Assembly: GCF_009695915.1 (NCBI RefSeq)
Contig: NZ_VUMZ01000007.1
Span: forward strand, 62,001-126,000
Origin: Hornefia butyriciproducens
Lineage (GTDB): Bacteria; Bacillota; Clostridia; Peptostreptococcales; Anaerovoracaceae
Direction: 5' to 3'
Length of the DNA: 64,000 nt
Position 1 is the stretch's first letter. Each line of letters begins with the position of its first letter. Position numbers and translations under genes: made by a program. A model generated the notes under the pieces. It was not told the origin of the DNA. It did no database searches and saw only the letters and a program-made list of their open reading frames with translations. Shown piece after piece: positions 9,619-16,607 of the stretch.

Positions 9619-11040
9619 ATGTCTGATTCTGGAAAGGGTGGATTCAAATCCAACTTTGGTTTTCTGATGTCGGCGGTCGGCGTCGCCATCGGTCTGGGCA
9701 ACATCTGGAGTTTCCCGTATAAAATGGGAGCGAACGGCGGATTTGCCTTTTTGCTTGTCTATATTCTCATGGCAGTCTTTGTGGGCTATCCGCTGCTCTT
9801 GGCAGAATTTTCCCTAGGCCGCAAAAGCGGAAAGGGCGCTGTGGAAGCATTCCGTGAAGCCAACCCGCGTTTTGCATTCACAGGCGTGTTTGAAACCGCC
9901 GTCCCGTTCCTGCTGCTGTGCTTCTACTGTCTGCTAGGCGGAATGGTCATGCGCTACGCCGTCGTCAACTTCGGTGACGTCATCGGCGCATCCTTCGGAC
10001 TTCACGGTATGGCGAGCAGCGATTTCTTCGGAAGTTTTGTCTCCGATTTCAAGGTGCTGGCGATCTTCACACTGATCTTTCTCGGGATGACCTCTTATGT
10101 CGTGTACCGCGGCATCGAACAGGGAATCGAGAAATTCTGCTCTGTCGGAATGCCCATTCTGTTTGTGATGCTGGTCATCACAGTCATTCGCTGCTGCACG
10201 CTGCCAAACGGAATGGAGGGTCTGCGTTTCATGTTCAAGCCGGACTTCTCTGTATTCGCAGGAACCGGCTGGTTCAAGGTGTTTGCGACGGCGGGAAGTC
10301 AGATGTTCTTCTCGATTTCTCTGGGCTCCGGCGCACTGATCGCCTACGGCTCCTATATGAGAAAGGAAGACAACCTGGAGAAAAGCGCACTGATCGTTCC
10401 TGTCATGGATACCGCCGCGGCGCTTCTGGCAGGCATGGCTGTTTTCCCGGCAGTATTCTCGGAAGGACTTGAGCCCTCTGCCGGACCCGGACTTCTGTTC
10501 GTATCTCTTCAGACTGTTTTCGACGCGATGGGAAAGGCCGGCCCTCTCTTCGGATTCATCTTCTACGTCCTGGTCTTCGTGGCGGCATTTTCTTCATCTA
10601 TCGGTATGATGGAAGGCGGCATCTCCGCACTGATGGATCACCGCATACGCAAAGGAAAACCGGCCGGCCGCGGCCATGTAACGATTCTGATCACCCTGAC
10701 CACACTTCTCGGAAGCATCCTGGTCGCGCTGGATCAGCTGGGTGGAAATCCCTCTGTCTGGAAGCCCTTCGGTCTGGGCAGCTGGCTGGACGTGTTTGAC
10801 CTGGGTGCGGAGGGCATCCTGATGCCCCTTGGCGGATTCCTCACTGCGATTCTTCTGGGCTGGTCCAGACGCGGATTCATCGATGACGAAGTCCGGCTGA
10901 GTTCCGATTATCGCAGCCGTCCCTTCGTCGATTTCTGTCTGCGGTATGTCAGTCCGATTTTCATGGCGATCGTCATCTTTGTGCAATTCAGCAGCTTTTT
11001 CTTCTCCGGCACAGGATGGTATAAGGCGCTGATGGGATAA
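9619..11040 (+). CDS. Neurotransmitter:sodium symporter (NSS) family transporter
   Basis: Na+-coupled amino-acid symporter of the LeuT/MhsT fold in the cytoplasmic membrane. The 473-residue protein starts with the characteristic first helix, AVGVAIGLGNIWSFPYKMGANGG at about residues 15-37. This holds the unwound GLGNIWSFP substrate/Na+ site. About 11 hydrophobic segments follow, including SQMFFSISLGSGALIAYGSY (TM6 region) and FAAFSSSIG-like TM8 residues. Eleven helices are usual for many bacterial members. The start has GGAGGAG upstream. It is monocistronic: a promoter at 9415 and repeat A lie upstream, and a terminator lies at 11112. The substrate is likely an amino acid such as tyrosine, tryptophan or a branched-chain one, but is not resolved. 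Confidence 0.93.
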   Translation: MSDSGKGGFKSNFGFLMSAVGVAIGLGNIWSFPYKMGANGGFAFLLVYILMAVFVGYPLLLAEFSLGRKSGKGAVEAFREANPRFAFTGVFETAVPFLLLCFYCLLGGMVMRYAVVNFGDVIGASFGLHGMASSDFFGSFVSDFKVLAIFTLIFLGMTSYVVYRGIEQGIEKFCSVGMPILFVMLVITVIRCCTLPNGMEGLRFMFKPDFSVFAGTGWFKVFATAGSQMFFSISLGSGALIAYGSYMRKEDNLEKSALIVPVMDTAAALLAGMAVFPAVFSEGLEPSAGPGLLFVSLQTVFDAMGKAGPLFGFIFYVLVFVAAFSSSIGMMEGGISALMDHRIRKGKPAGRGHVTILITLTTLLGSILVALDQLGGNPSVWKPFGLGSWLDVFDLGAEGILMPLGGFLTAILLGWSRRGFIDDEVRLSSDYRSRPFVDFCLRYVSPIFMAIVIFVQFSSFFFSGTGWYKALMG

Positions 11041-11111
11041 CAAAGCGAAGTCCGGAGAAGCCACAGGCTTCCCCCGGCGGAGCGGAAGAGTTTACTGTAC
11101 ACTAACAAAAT

Positions 11112-11155
11112 ACGGGTCCGGGCGGCTGACAGCCGCTTCTGGATACCCGTTTTTT
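11112..11155 (+). terminator. Terminator of the NSS symporter gene
   Basis: Arms ACGGGT (11112-11117) and ACCCGT (11145-11150), with inner GCGGCT/AGCCGC, form a stem followed directly by TTTTTAT. It may also slow convergent transcription from recR. Confidence 0.85.
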
Positions 11156-11168
11156 ATGTTCTTCACTT

Positions 11169-11774
11169 TTACAGATCGGTGCGCCCTTCGATCGCCTTCA
11201 GCAGCGTCACCTCGTCCGCATATTCCAGATCTCCGCCTACCGGCAGCCCGTGAGCGATTCGCGTCACGCGGATACCGGACGGCTTCAGAAGACGCGCAAT
11301 ATACATGGCGGTCGCCTCTCCTTCGATGTTGGGATTCGTCGCAAGAATGACCTCCTTCACCTCTTCATGCTGCTGAAGCCTCAGAATCAGCTGCTTCAGG
11401 TTGATGTCCCCCGGGCCGATCCCCTCCATCGGAGAAATCACACCGTTCAGAACATGATAGCGCCCGTTGTATTCACGGATGCGCTCCATGGCCATTACAT
11501 CCTGAGGACTTTCCACTACACAGAGGATATCGTCCCGCCTGCTTTTGTCGCTGCATATCCGGCAGGGATCCTGATCCGTCAGGTTTCCGCAGACGGAACA
11601 GTAACGCATGGTTTTCTTCGCCTCACGAATGGATACAGAGAGTGACTCTGCCTCAGCGTCCGGCAGGGACAGAATATGGAACGCAAGTCGCTGGGCGGTC
11701 TTATTGCCGATACCCGGCAGGCGGGCCAGCTCACTAATCAGGCGCGCCAGTGGTTTCGGATACTGCTGTGCCAT
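11169..11774 (-). CDS. recR: Recombination mediator RecR
   Basis: Toroidal DNA-binding protein that, with RecO and RecF, loads RecA at gaps during recombinational repair. The 201-residue protein has an N-terminal helix-hairpin-helix ([17 protein letters not shown], 17-33). A four-cysteine zinc site follows (C59, C62, C71, C74), then a Toprim domain ([17 protein letters not shown]) and the C-terminal [23 protein letters not shown] motif with the conserved Walker-B-like region. It is the last gene of the SRP RNA-dnaX-ybaB-recR set, 8 nt after ybaB. This order is shared with Bacillus and Clostridium. Confidence 0.97.
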   Translation of the reverse strand: MAQQYPKPLARLISELARLPGIGNKTAQRLAFHILSLPDAEAESLSVSIREAKKTMRYCSVCGNLTDQDPCRICSDKSRRDDILCVVESPQDVMAMERIREYNGRYHVLNGVISPMEGIGPGDINLKQLILRLQQHEEVKEVILATNPNIEGEATAMYIARLLKPSGIRVTRIAHGLPVGGDLEYADEVTLLKAIEGRTDL

Positions 11775-11781
11775 AAATCGC

Positions 11782-12147
11782 CTACATTCCGGGGATATTC
11801 AGACCGCCTGTCAGCTTGCCGTATTCATCGTTCGTCAGCTCGTCAATCTGCCTCATTCCCTCATTCACCGCAGCGATTACAAGATCCTGCAGAGTCTCTG
11901 CATCATCCGGATCAATGACCTCCGGCTGAATCGTCAGAGATATCAGTTCCTTCTTCCCGCTGACGACCGCCGTCACGACGCCGCCCCCCGCAGTCGCGGT
12001 AACTTCTTTTTCCTCCAGCTCGGCCTGCATCTGCTCCATCTGCCTCTGCATAGCCTGCATCTGCTGAATCTGAGCCATCTGACCTTTTTTTCCACCCCTG
12101 GCTCCGCCCGTTTTGGGGCGCTTTCCTGCTTTCATTCCTTTGCCCAT
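11782..12147 (-). CDS. YbaB/EbfC family nucleoid-associated protein
   Basis: Small DNA-binding dimer of the YbaB/EbfC family. The 121-residue protein has a basic N-terminal extension ([17 protein letters not shown]) and a Gln/Met-rich helix ([20 protein letters not shown]). The conserved beta core follows ([22 protein letters not shown]), then an acidic/helical tail ending [10 protein letters not shown]. The last segment matches the family's usual GGLNxPG ending. It sits 12 nt after dnaX and 8 nt before recR in one operon. The Met/Gln repeats at the start may be flexible. Confidence 0.95.
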   Translation of the reverse strand: MGKGMKAGKRPKTGGARGGKKGQMAQIQQMQAMQRQMEQMQAELEEKEVTATAGGGVVTAVVSGKKELISLTIQPEVIDPDDAETLQDLVIAAVNEGMRQIDELTNDEYGKLTGGLNIPGM

Positions 12148-12159
12148 GAAAAACCTCCG

Positions 12160-13851
12160 TTATCTTATATCTACTTTTGTTCCCAGAATATCTGCGGCCT
12201 CGCTGGCCACCTGCTGCAAACGTTCATCCTTCGACCGGTTTCCCTCCTGCTTCATCTCCCGGACGACCATTTTCCTCCGCCGCCCGGTTCGCTGTTCCAT
12301 CAGGTCGCAGATCTGCTCTGAATTCCGTTCAAGCATACGACGCGCCATATCTCCGCTGACGATGAGCTTGAATTCACTGTCATTCATCGACGCCAGCCGT
12401 GCGTTGCGCATAGTGGCGCCTGCGCTGTTCTGACTCAGCCCGTCCGCCTCGCACACATCCCGCCAGATTTCGTCCAGCCTGTCAGAGCTGTCGGCAGGTG
12501 CCCTCGCAGCAGGTTCCGTTCCGGCATTCTGTTCCGCCGCCGGCGCTTCCGCAGACTTAGGCAACCTGCTGTTGTTCGACGCCGGCATTTCCTGCCGCGG
12601 CGCCCGGGGAGACGCGGAGCGGCCCGGCGAACCGGCCTTTGTTCTCCGCGAACTCACATCATGACCTGCAGCAGCGCCGCCGGAAGTCCGTCCGGTTTCT
12701 GCTGCTCTTCTCGGCTGCGCAGTTGCTCCTCCCGTCTGTGTCTCTGCCCGGCCGGCATATTCCATATCCTCGGCAATGGTTACAATTGCAACCTCCATCA
12801 GGATTCTGGCCTGAGTCGAATAGCGGGCGTCACTGATGGTGTGTGCCAGCGTGACAATATTACGATTCAGCGCCTCCAGCCTAATATGCCCCGCCTGCTC
12901 CTTCAGCAGGTCGATATTCTCCAGAGACATGTTCAACATATCCTGCGGCTCCTTCACGAACTTGGCAATGAGCAGACTCCGGTAATACTCCATCCAGCCG
13001 TGCATCAGCTGCCGGATGTCCTTTCCCTCCTGCAGCGCTTCCTCCAGAAGCAGCAGCGCTCCGGCAACATCGTGTTCCAGCGTCCGTTCCGTCAGATCAG
13101 CATAGAACTCCACAGATGCAGCTCCCAGAAATTCCAGGATCACATCACGATCCAGCAGCGGTTCTCCGGAGCTCATGCACTGCTCCAGCAGGCTCAGCGA
13201 ATCTCTCACCGACCCGTCTGCATTCATCGCCAGCAGAGCGAGAGCGTCCTCCGTGATCTCCACCCCGTGCGCGGCGCAGATCCTCCGCATGTTCTCCCGA
13301 ATCTCCCGGCCGGATACACGCTTGAAATCCAGGCGCATGCACCGGGAAAGGACGGTCGGCGGAAGCTTCTCCGGATCCGTGGTTGCCAGGATGAAAATAA
13401 CGTCTGCCGGCGGTTCCTCCAGCGTTTTCAGAAACGCGTTGAACGCGTTGGTGGTCATCATATGAACCTCGTCGATGATGTAAACCTTCTTCCGGCCGAC
13501 AACCGGCGGATAATTCACGCTCTCGCGGAGATCACGCACATCCTCCACACCGTTGTTGGATGCCGCATCGATCTCAACCACATCGACGTATCTACCCGCC
13601 GCAATGTCCCGGCAGGTGTCGCATACTCCGCAGGGCTTCTCTCCGGACTCACCGGTGCAGTTCACCGCCTTGGCCAGAATCCGCGCCATAGTCGTCTTCC
13701 CGGTGCCCCTCGTCCCGCAGAACAGGTACGCGTGTGCCACTGTATCCGTGGCGATCTGATGCCTCAGAATTTTGACAATGTGCTCCTGCCCGAGAACCTG
13801 CGAAAATGTTTCCGGGCGGTTTTCTCTGTACAAAGCCAGGTATTGCTTCAT
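12160..13851 (-). CDS. dnaX: DNA polymerase III subunit gamma/tau
   Basis: Clamp-loader ATPase that builds the replisome and loads the beta clamp. The true start is the ATG at 13851 (MKQYLALYRENRPETFSQVLG, 563 aa) behind AAGGAG; reading further upstream gives a non-family arginine-rich leader. Walker A GTRGTGKTT is at 46-54, the zinc site is C65/C74/C77/C80, and the sensor region reads IDEVHMMTTNAFNAF. The domain III helices end near residue 370. An Ala/Arg/Ser-rich linker follows, then a tau C-terminal domain (SDRLDEIWRDVCEADG). No slippery A-run like that of E. coli was noted. First protein gene after the SRP RNA, followed by ybaB. Confidence 0.96.
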   Translation of the reverse strand: MKQYLALYRENRPETFSQVLGQEHIVKILRHQIATDTVAHAYLFCGTRGTGKTTMARILAKAVNCTGESGEKPCGVCDTCRDIAAGRYVDVVEIDAASNNGVEDVRDLRESVNYPPVVGRKKVYIIDEVHMMTTNAFNAFLKTLEEPPADVIFILATTDPEKLPPTVLSRCMRLDFKRVSGREIRENMRRICAAHGVEITEDALALLAMNADGSVRDSLSLLEQCMSSGEPLLDRDVILEFLGAASVEFYADLTERTLEHDVAGALLLLEEALQEGKDIRQLMHGWMEYYRSLLIAKFVKEPQDMLNMSLENIDLLKEQAGHIRLEALNRNIVTLAHTISDARYSTQARILMEVAIVTIAEDMEYAGRAETQTGGATAQPRRAAETGRTSGGAAAGHDVSSRRTKAGSPGRSASPRAPRQEMPASNNSRLPKSAEAPAAEQNAGTEPAARAPADSSDRLDEIWRDVCEADGLSQNSAGATMRNARLASMNDSEFKLIVSGDMARRMLERNSEQICDLMEQRTGRRRKMVVREMKQEGNRSKDERLQQVASEAADILGTKVDIR

Positions 13852-14028
13852 GACTCCTTCTTTCTTTTCGCTGCACAAAAATACGATCCGGCGCGCTCGC
13901 CCCGATGTCCGCAGGCTCCCGCATTTTCGCCGGAAGGCCAACCCCGGGATTTCGCTCCGGCGCCGGATATCCGCAGCAGGGAGGACCCCTCTGCGCTGAC
14001 GCACTGTCGTACAGACGCCGAAAAATCA

Positions 14029-14195
14029 AAATTGCCCTTTAGTAGCTCCGCATGACGTAGGAAAAGGCTTATCTGCGGCACATAAGAACTTCCGCTTATT
14101 GCTGCTTCCTTCCGGACCTGACAAGGTTCACGGCATCCTATTGCGCAGGACCCAGACCATATCAGGCGAAGCTAATAAAAGGCAATTTCTGCACT
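14029..14195 (-). ncRNA. ffs: Signal recognition particle RNA (4.5S type, extended stem)
   Basis: The minus strand contains the SRP helix-8 signature GTCAGGTCCGGAAGGAAGCA (near 14107-14126), with the GGAA tetraloop and the asymmetric loop that Ffh binds. The ends pair over about 20 bp: ATTGCCTTTTATTAGCTTCG near 14186 against the 3' segment at 14031-14050, with only a few G-U or mismatched positions. A T-rich tail (TTTTGATTTTT) after the 3' arm suggests it doubles as a terminator. A consensus promoter lies just upstream. There is no room for a full Alu domain, so this looks like a small bacterial form of about 165 nt. It sits upstream of dnaX, as in other Firmicutes. Confidence 0.93.
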
Positions 14196-14201
14196 CAGTC
14201 T

Positions 14202-14230
14202 ATTATATTGTTTTTGGAAGGCAGTGTCAA
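14202..14230 (-). promoter_or_regulatory. Consensus sigma-A promoter of the SRP RNA
   Basis: On the minus strand TTGACA (14230-14225) and TATAAT (14207-14202) are 17 bp apart, a perfect consensus pair. This places transcription start near 14195. Strength fits an abundant structural RNA. Confidence 0.92.
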
Positions 14231-14302
14231 CCGGTTTCCCAGCCATGAGAGCGTCCGGTTTCCCAACCATGTCGGTATCCGGTTCCCGCATAGTCTCCGT
14301 AT
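14231..14302. repeat. Three 24-bp imperfect tandem repeats upstream of the SRP promoter
   Basis: Units at 14231-14254, 14255-14278 and 14279-14302 each begin CCGGTT(T)CCC. The first two share CCGGTTTCCCARCCATG. They lie immediately upstream of the -35 box of the SRP RNA promoter. The third unit is more degenerate. Confidence 0.6.
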
Positions 14303-14357
14303 AAGCCGGCGGCCTGCCCCACCGTTCTTCCTGTCGGGGCATCCGGCACGATGTCTC

Positions 14358-15164
14358 TTATACGATTGCCTTTATCTCCACATCCACTCGCACGACGTTA
14401 AAGGCGGTCATGTACTCGATCTGCTCCGCCAGCGCTTTCTGGAAACCAAGTGCCGCATCCCAGAACCGGGCGTTCGAGTCCACTGCGATTTTTACATCCA
14501 CATCCAGCGCGTCCGGCGCAGTGTTTTCATAAACCTTCATCACCTTTGCAATGCCCGGCGACTCGTTCCCGACGCACACGGCAATATCAGTAATAACCGA
14601 GTCCGAAATAAAAAAATCACCCATATAGCTGAAGGTAGGTCTCACAACCGTCCGCTCCGACTGCCGGTCACCTCCGAACAGTCCGCCCCGGAATATTCTC
14701 AGCGGATCCATGAAATACCCCGCAAAATCCCGTTTCAGCTGGAGCGTCGGCACCGGGATCACGTGTTTTCCCTGGCCGATTCTCTGCTTTTCGGCAGTCT
14801 CCCGTTCCTCCTCCGTCGTAATATCCTCAATGTGGATCCGACGGCTGACGGGCGGAAGTCCCAGACGCGCGACAATCTTATCTGCCATCCGGTCCGAGGT
14901 TCCGATAATCAGAATGCTGTCCGGTGACAGTTCCCGGATCCGGGAGGCCACGTCCTGCTGATGCGCATCCTGGGTGAACAAAGCCGTTTTGATTGCGCCC
15001 ACATGCGTCTTCTGGCGCTTGGCAGAAATACCGGCCTCCACCCTGCTGTGATAGATAAAAAGCCCGTCGTCGATGATGCTTTCTATGTTCTCCTCATTGC
15101 AGAGATTCATGGCCTGATAGCTTTTCCCGGTGCCACTTTTACCTGTCAGAGAATAAACTTTCAC
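14358..15164 (-). CDS. P-loop ATP-binding protein with C-terminal Asp23/Gls24-like domain
   Basis: I do not know a defined function for this 268-residue protein. The N-terminus has a Walker A motif, LTGKSGTGKSYQA at residues 6-18. It is followed by a small kinase-like core (IIDDGLFIYHSR; SILIIGTSDRMADKI), suggesting nucleotide binding. Residues about 180-268 read like an Asp23/Gls24 domain, with ITDIAVCVGNESPGIAKV, a DVDVKIAVDSNARF strand, then ALGFQKALAEQIEYMTAFNVVRVDVEIKAI. That domain is otherwise tied to envelope stress and membrane-associated scaffolds. The start is GTG with a weak ribosome site. It is divergent from ferredoxin and shares a 75-bp promoter region with it. It may be a regulator or chaperone, but that is inference. 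Confidence 0.75.
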   Translation of the reverse strand: MKVYSLTGKSGTGKSYQAMNLCNEENIESIIDDGLFIYHSRVEAGISAKRQKTHVGAIKTALFTQDAHQQDVASRIRELSPDSILIIGTSDRMADKIVARLGLPPVSRRIHIEDITTEEERETAEKQRIGQGKHVIPVPTLQLKRDFAGYFMDPLRIFRGGLFGGDRQSERTVVRPTFSYMGDFFISDSVITDIAVCVGNESPGIAKVMKVYENTAPDALDVDVKIAVDSNARFWDAALGFQKALAEQIEYMTAFNVVRVDVEIKAIV

Positions 15165-15165
15165 C

Positions 15166-15194
15166 TTTACTAACCTGCTTCTTTCTGCTATAAT
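15166..15194 (+). promoter_or_regulatory. Sigma-A promoter of the ferredoxin gene
   Basis: TTTACT (15166-15171) and TATAAT (15189-15194) are 17 bp apart on the plus strand. The -10 is a perfect match. The leader is about 38 nt and carries AAAGGAGG before the ferredoxin start. Confidence 0.75.
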
Positions 15195-15199
15195 AATAA

Positions 15200-15409
<210 letters not shown>

Positions 15410-15425
15410 GCGACATCGATCAGAC

Positions 15426-15462
15426 AATAACCGTTCCGCGAAAGCGAAACGGTTATTTTTTA
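15426..15462 (+). terminator. Terminator of the ferredoxin gene
   Basis: AATAACCGTT and AACGGTTATT flank a CCGC-GAAA-GCG inner stem-loop, followed by TTTTTTAT. It separates ferredoxin from the convergent rex gene. Confidence 0.9.
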
Positions 15463-15490
15463 TGTCCTGTCTCTTTCACCGTCTCACGCT

Positions 15491-16177
15491 TCAGTCCCTC
15501 GCACTCTTGTCGCTCCTGCGAAGCTCCTCTGCGGCAGCCTCCTTCTTCTGAATATCATTCATATGATATGCCAGCGAATGCAGACTGTCCGACAGATGCA
15601 CAACCTCCAGCGCCACATGACTCGGAACCTCGATGTCCGTGGGGGCAAAATTCCAGATACCCTTGACGCCTGCGAAGGAAAGCTTGTCCGCAACCTCCTG
15701 CGCGTTGTCGCGGTTCACGCAGATGATGCCGATATCTATTTCCTCTTCCTCCACATATTCCACAATATTTTCATAGTCCAAGATCTCGATTCCGTCCAGA
15801 TCCTTCCCAATCAGATTCGGATTGATATCGAAGGCTGCGCACACCTTGAAACCCTGCTTGTGAAAATGAGTGTATTTGGCGATCGCCTGTCCCAGATTGC
15901 CGGCGCCGACAATTACCATGCGGTATTCTTTGTCCAGCCCGAGAATCGCGCTGATCTCCTTATAAAGACCGTCCACACTGTATCCGTATCCCTGCTGCCC
16001 GAAGCCTCCGAAATTGTTCAGGTCCTGCCGGATCTGCGATGCCGTGTATCCGATCAGATTGCTGAATTCCTTGGAGGAAATCTTCTCCACGCCTTTCTTC
16101 TTCAGCTCGATCAGATATCTCCTGTACCTCGGGAGCCTCTTGATTACCGCGTTTGAGATTTTCGCATTTTTCGCCAT
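15491..16177 (-). CDS. rex: Redox-sensing transcriptional repressor Rex
   Basis: Dimeric repressor that reads the NADH/NAD+ ratio and controls fermentation and energy genes. The start at 16177 (MAKNAKISNAVIKRLPRYRRYL, 228 aa) follows GAGGTGGAATGT. Residues 10-75 form the winged helix, with the DNA-contact segment ASQIRQDLNNFG at 46-57. Residues 88-100 are the Rossmann NAD site VIVGAGNLGQAIA (GxGxxG). The C-terminal dimer-swap helix (HLSDSLHSLAYHMNDIQK) is present. It lies after acpP on the same strand. Possible targets nearby include pflBA and hcp, but I found no full 18-bp Rex site in the window. Confidence 0.97.
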   Translation of the reverse strand: MAKNAKISNAVIKRLPRYRRYLIELKKKGVEKISSKEFSNLIGYTASQIRQDLNNFGGFGQQGYGYSVDGLYKEISAILGLDKEYRMVIVGAGNLGQAIAKYTHFHKQGFKVCAAFDINPNLIGKDLDGIEILDYENIVEYVEEEEIDIGIICVNRDNAQEVADKLSFAGVKGIWNFAPTDIEVPSHVALEVVHLSDSLHSLAYHMNDIQKKEAAAEELRRSDKSARD

Positions 16178-16275
16178 ACATTCCACCTCTCTTTGTGTTA
16201 GAAATCGCATCCGATCCGCTCTGTACCGGGAATATTTTGTGTATCAGAAATCATATCCGATATGTCTTTCGACAA

Positions 16276-16299
16276 GAAAAACCCGCCGCGGCGGGTTTT
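16276..16299 (-). terminator. Terminator of acpP (works in both directions)
   Basis: AAAACCCGCC and GGCGGGTTTT form a GC-rich hairpin with T runs on either strand, 2 nt past the acpP stop. It makes rex partly independent of acpP. Confidence 0.88.
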
Positions 16300-16301
16300 C
16301 A

Positions 16302-16535
16302 TCAATCGTTCAGATTGTCGTCCACATATTTCACAAGATCGCCGACCAGCTGGAATTTCTCTGCTTCCTCGTCCGGAATCTCGATGTCGAATTCCTCTTC
16401 AATCGCCATGATAATCTCAACCGCATCGAGAGAATCCGCTTCCAGATCTTTCATCAGATTTGTATCCATAGTTACCATTGATTCGTCAACACTGAGCTGC
16501 TCCACAATGATGTCCCTAATCTTTTCAAATGTCAT
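16302..16535 (-). CDS. acpP: Acyl carrier protein
   Basis: Carrier of growing acyl chains in fatty-acid synthesis. The product has 77 residues, is strongly acidic and has the DSLD phosphopantetheine site, with S35 as the modified serine ([18 protein letters not shown]). The ribosome site CAGGAGG is strong. It stands outside a fab cluster, between the ABC-F gene and rex. It has its own promoter at 16571-16599 and a terminator at 16276-16299. A solitary acpP could serve a specialised pathway, but the sequence is that of a housekeeping ACP. Confidence 0.96.
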   Translation of the reverse strand: MTFEKIRDIIVEQLSVDESMVTMDTNLMKDLEADSLDAVEIIMAIEEEFDIEIPDEEAEKFQLVGDLVKYVDDNLND

Positions 16536-16570
16536 AATAAACCTCCTGAATCCGTGTAATCACAAAACTA

Positions 16571-16599
16571 ATTATAGAATAGTCATTTCCGTATTGCAA
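16571..16599 (-). promoter_or_regulatory. Sigma-A promoter of acpP
   Basis: On the minus strand TTGCAA (16599-16594) and TATAAT (16576-16571) are separated by 17 bp, giving a leader of about 30 nt ahead of acpP. Confidence 0.75.
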
Positions 16600-16607
16600 G
16601 CAATTTT

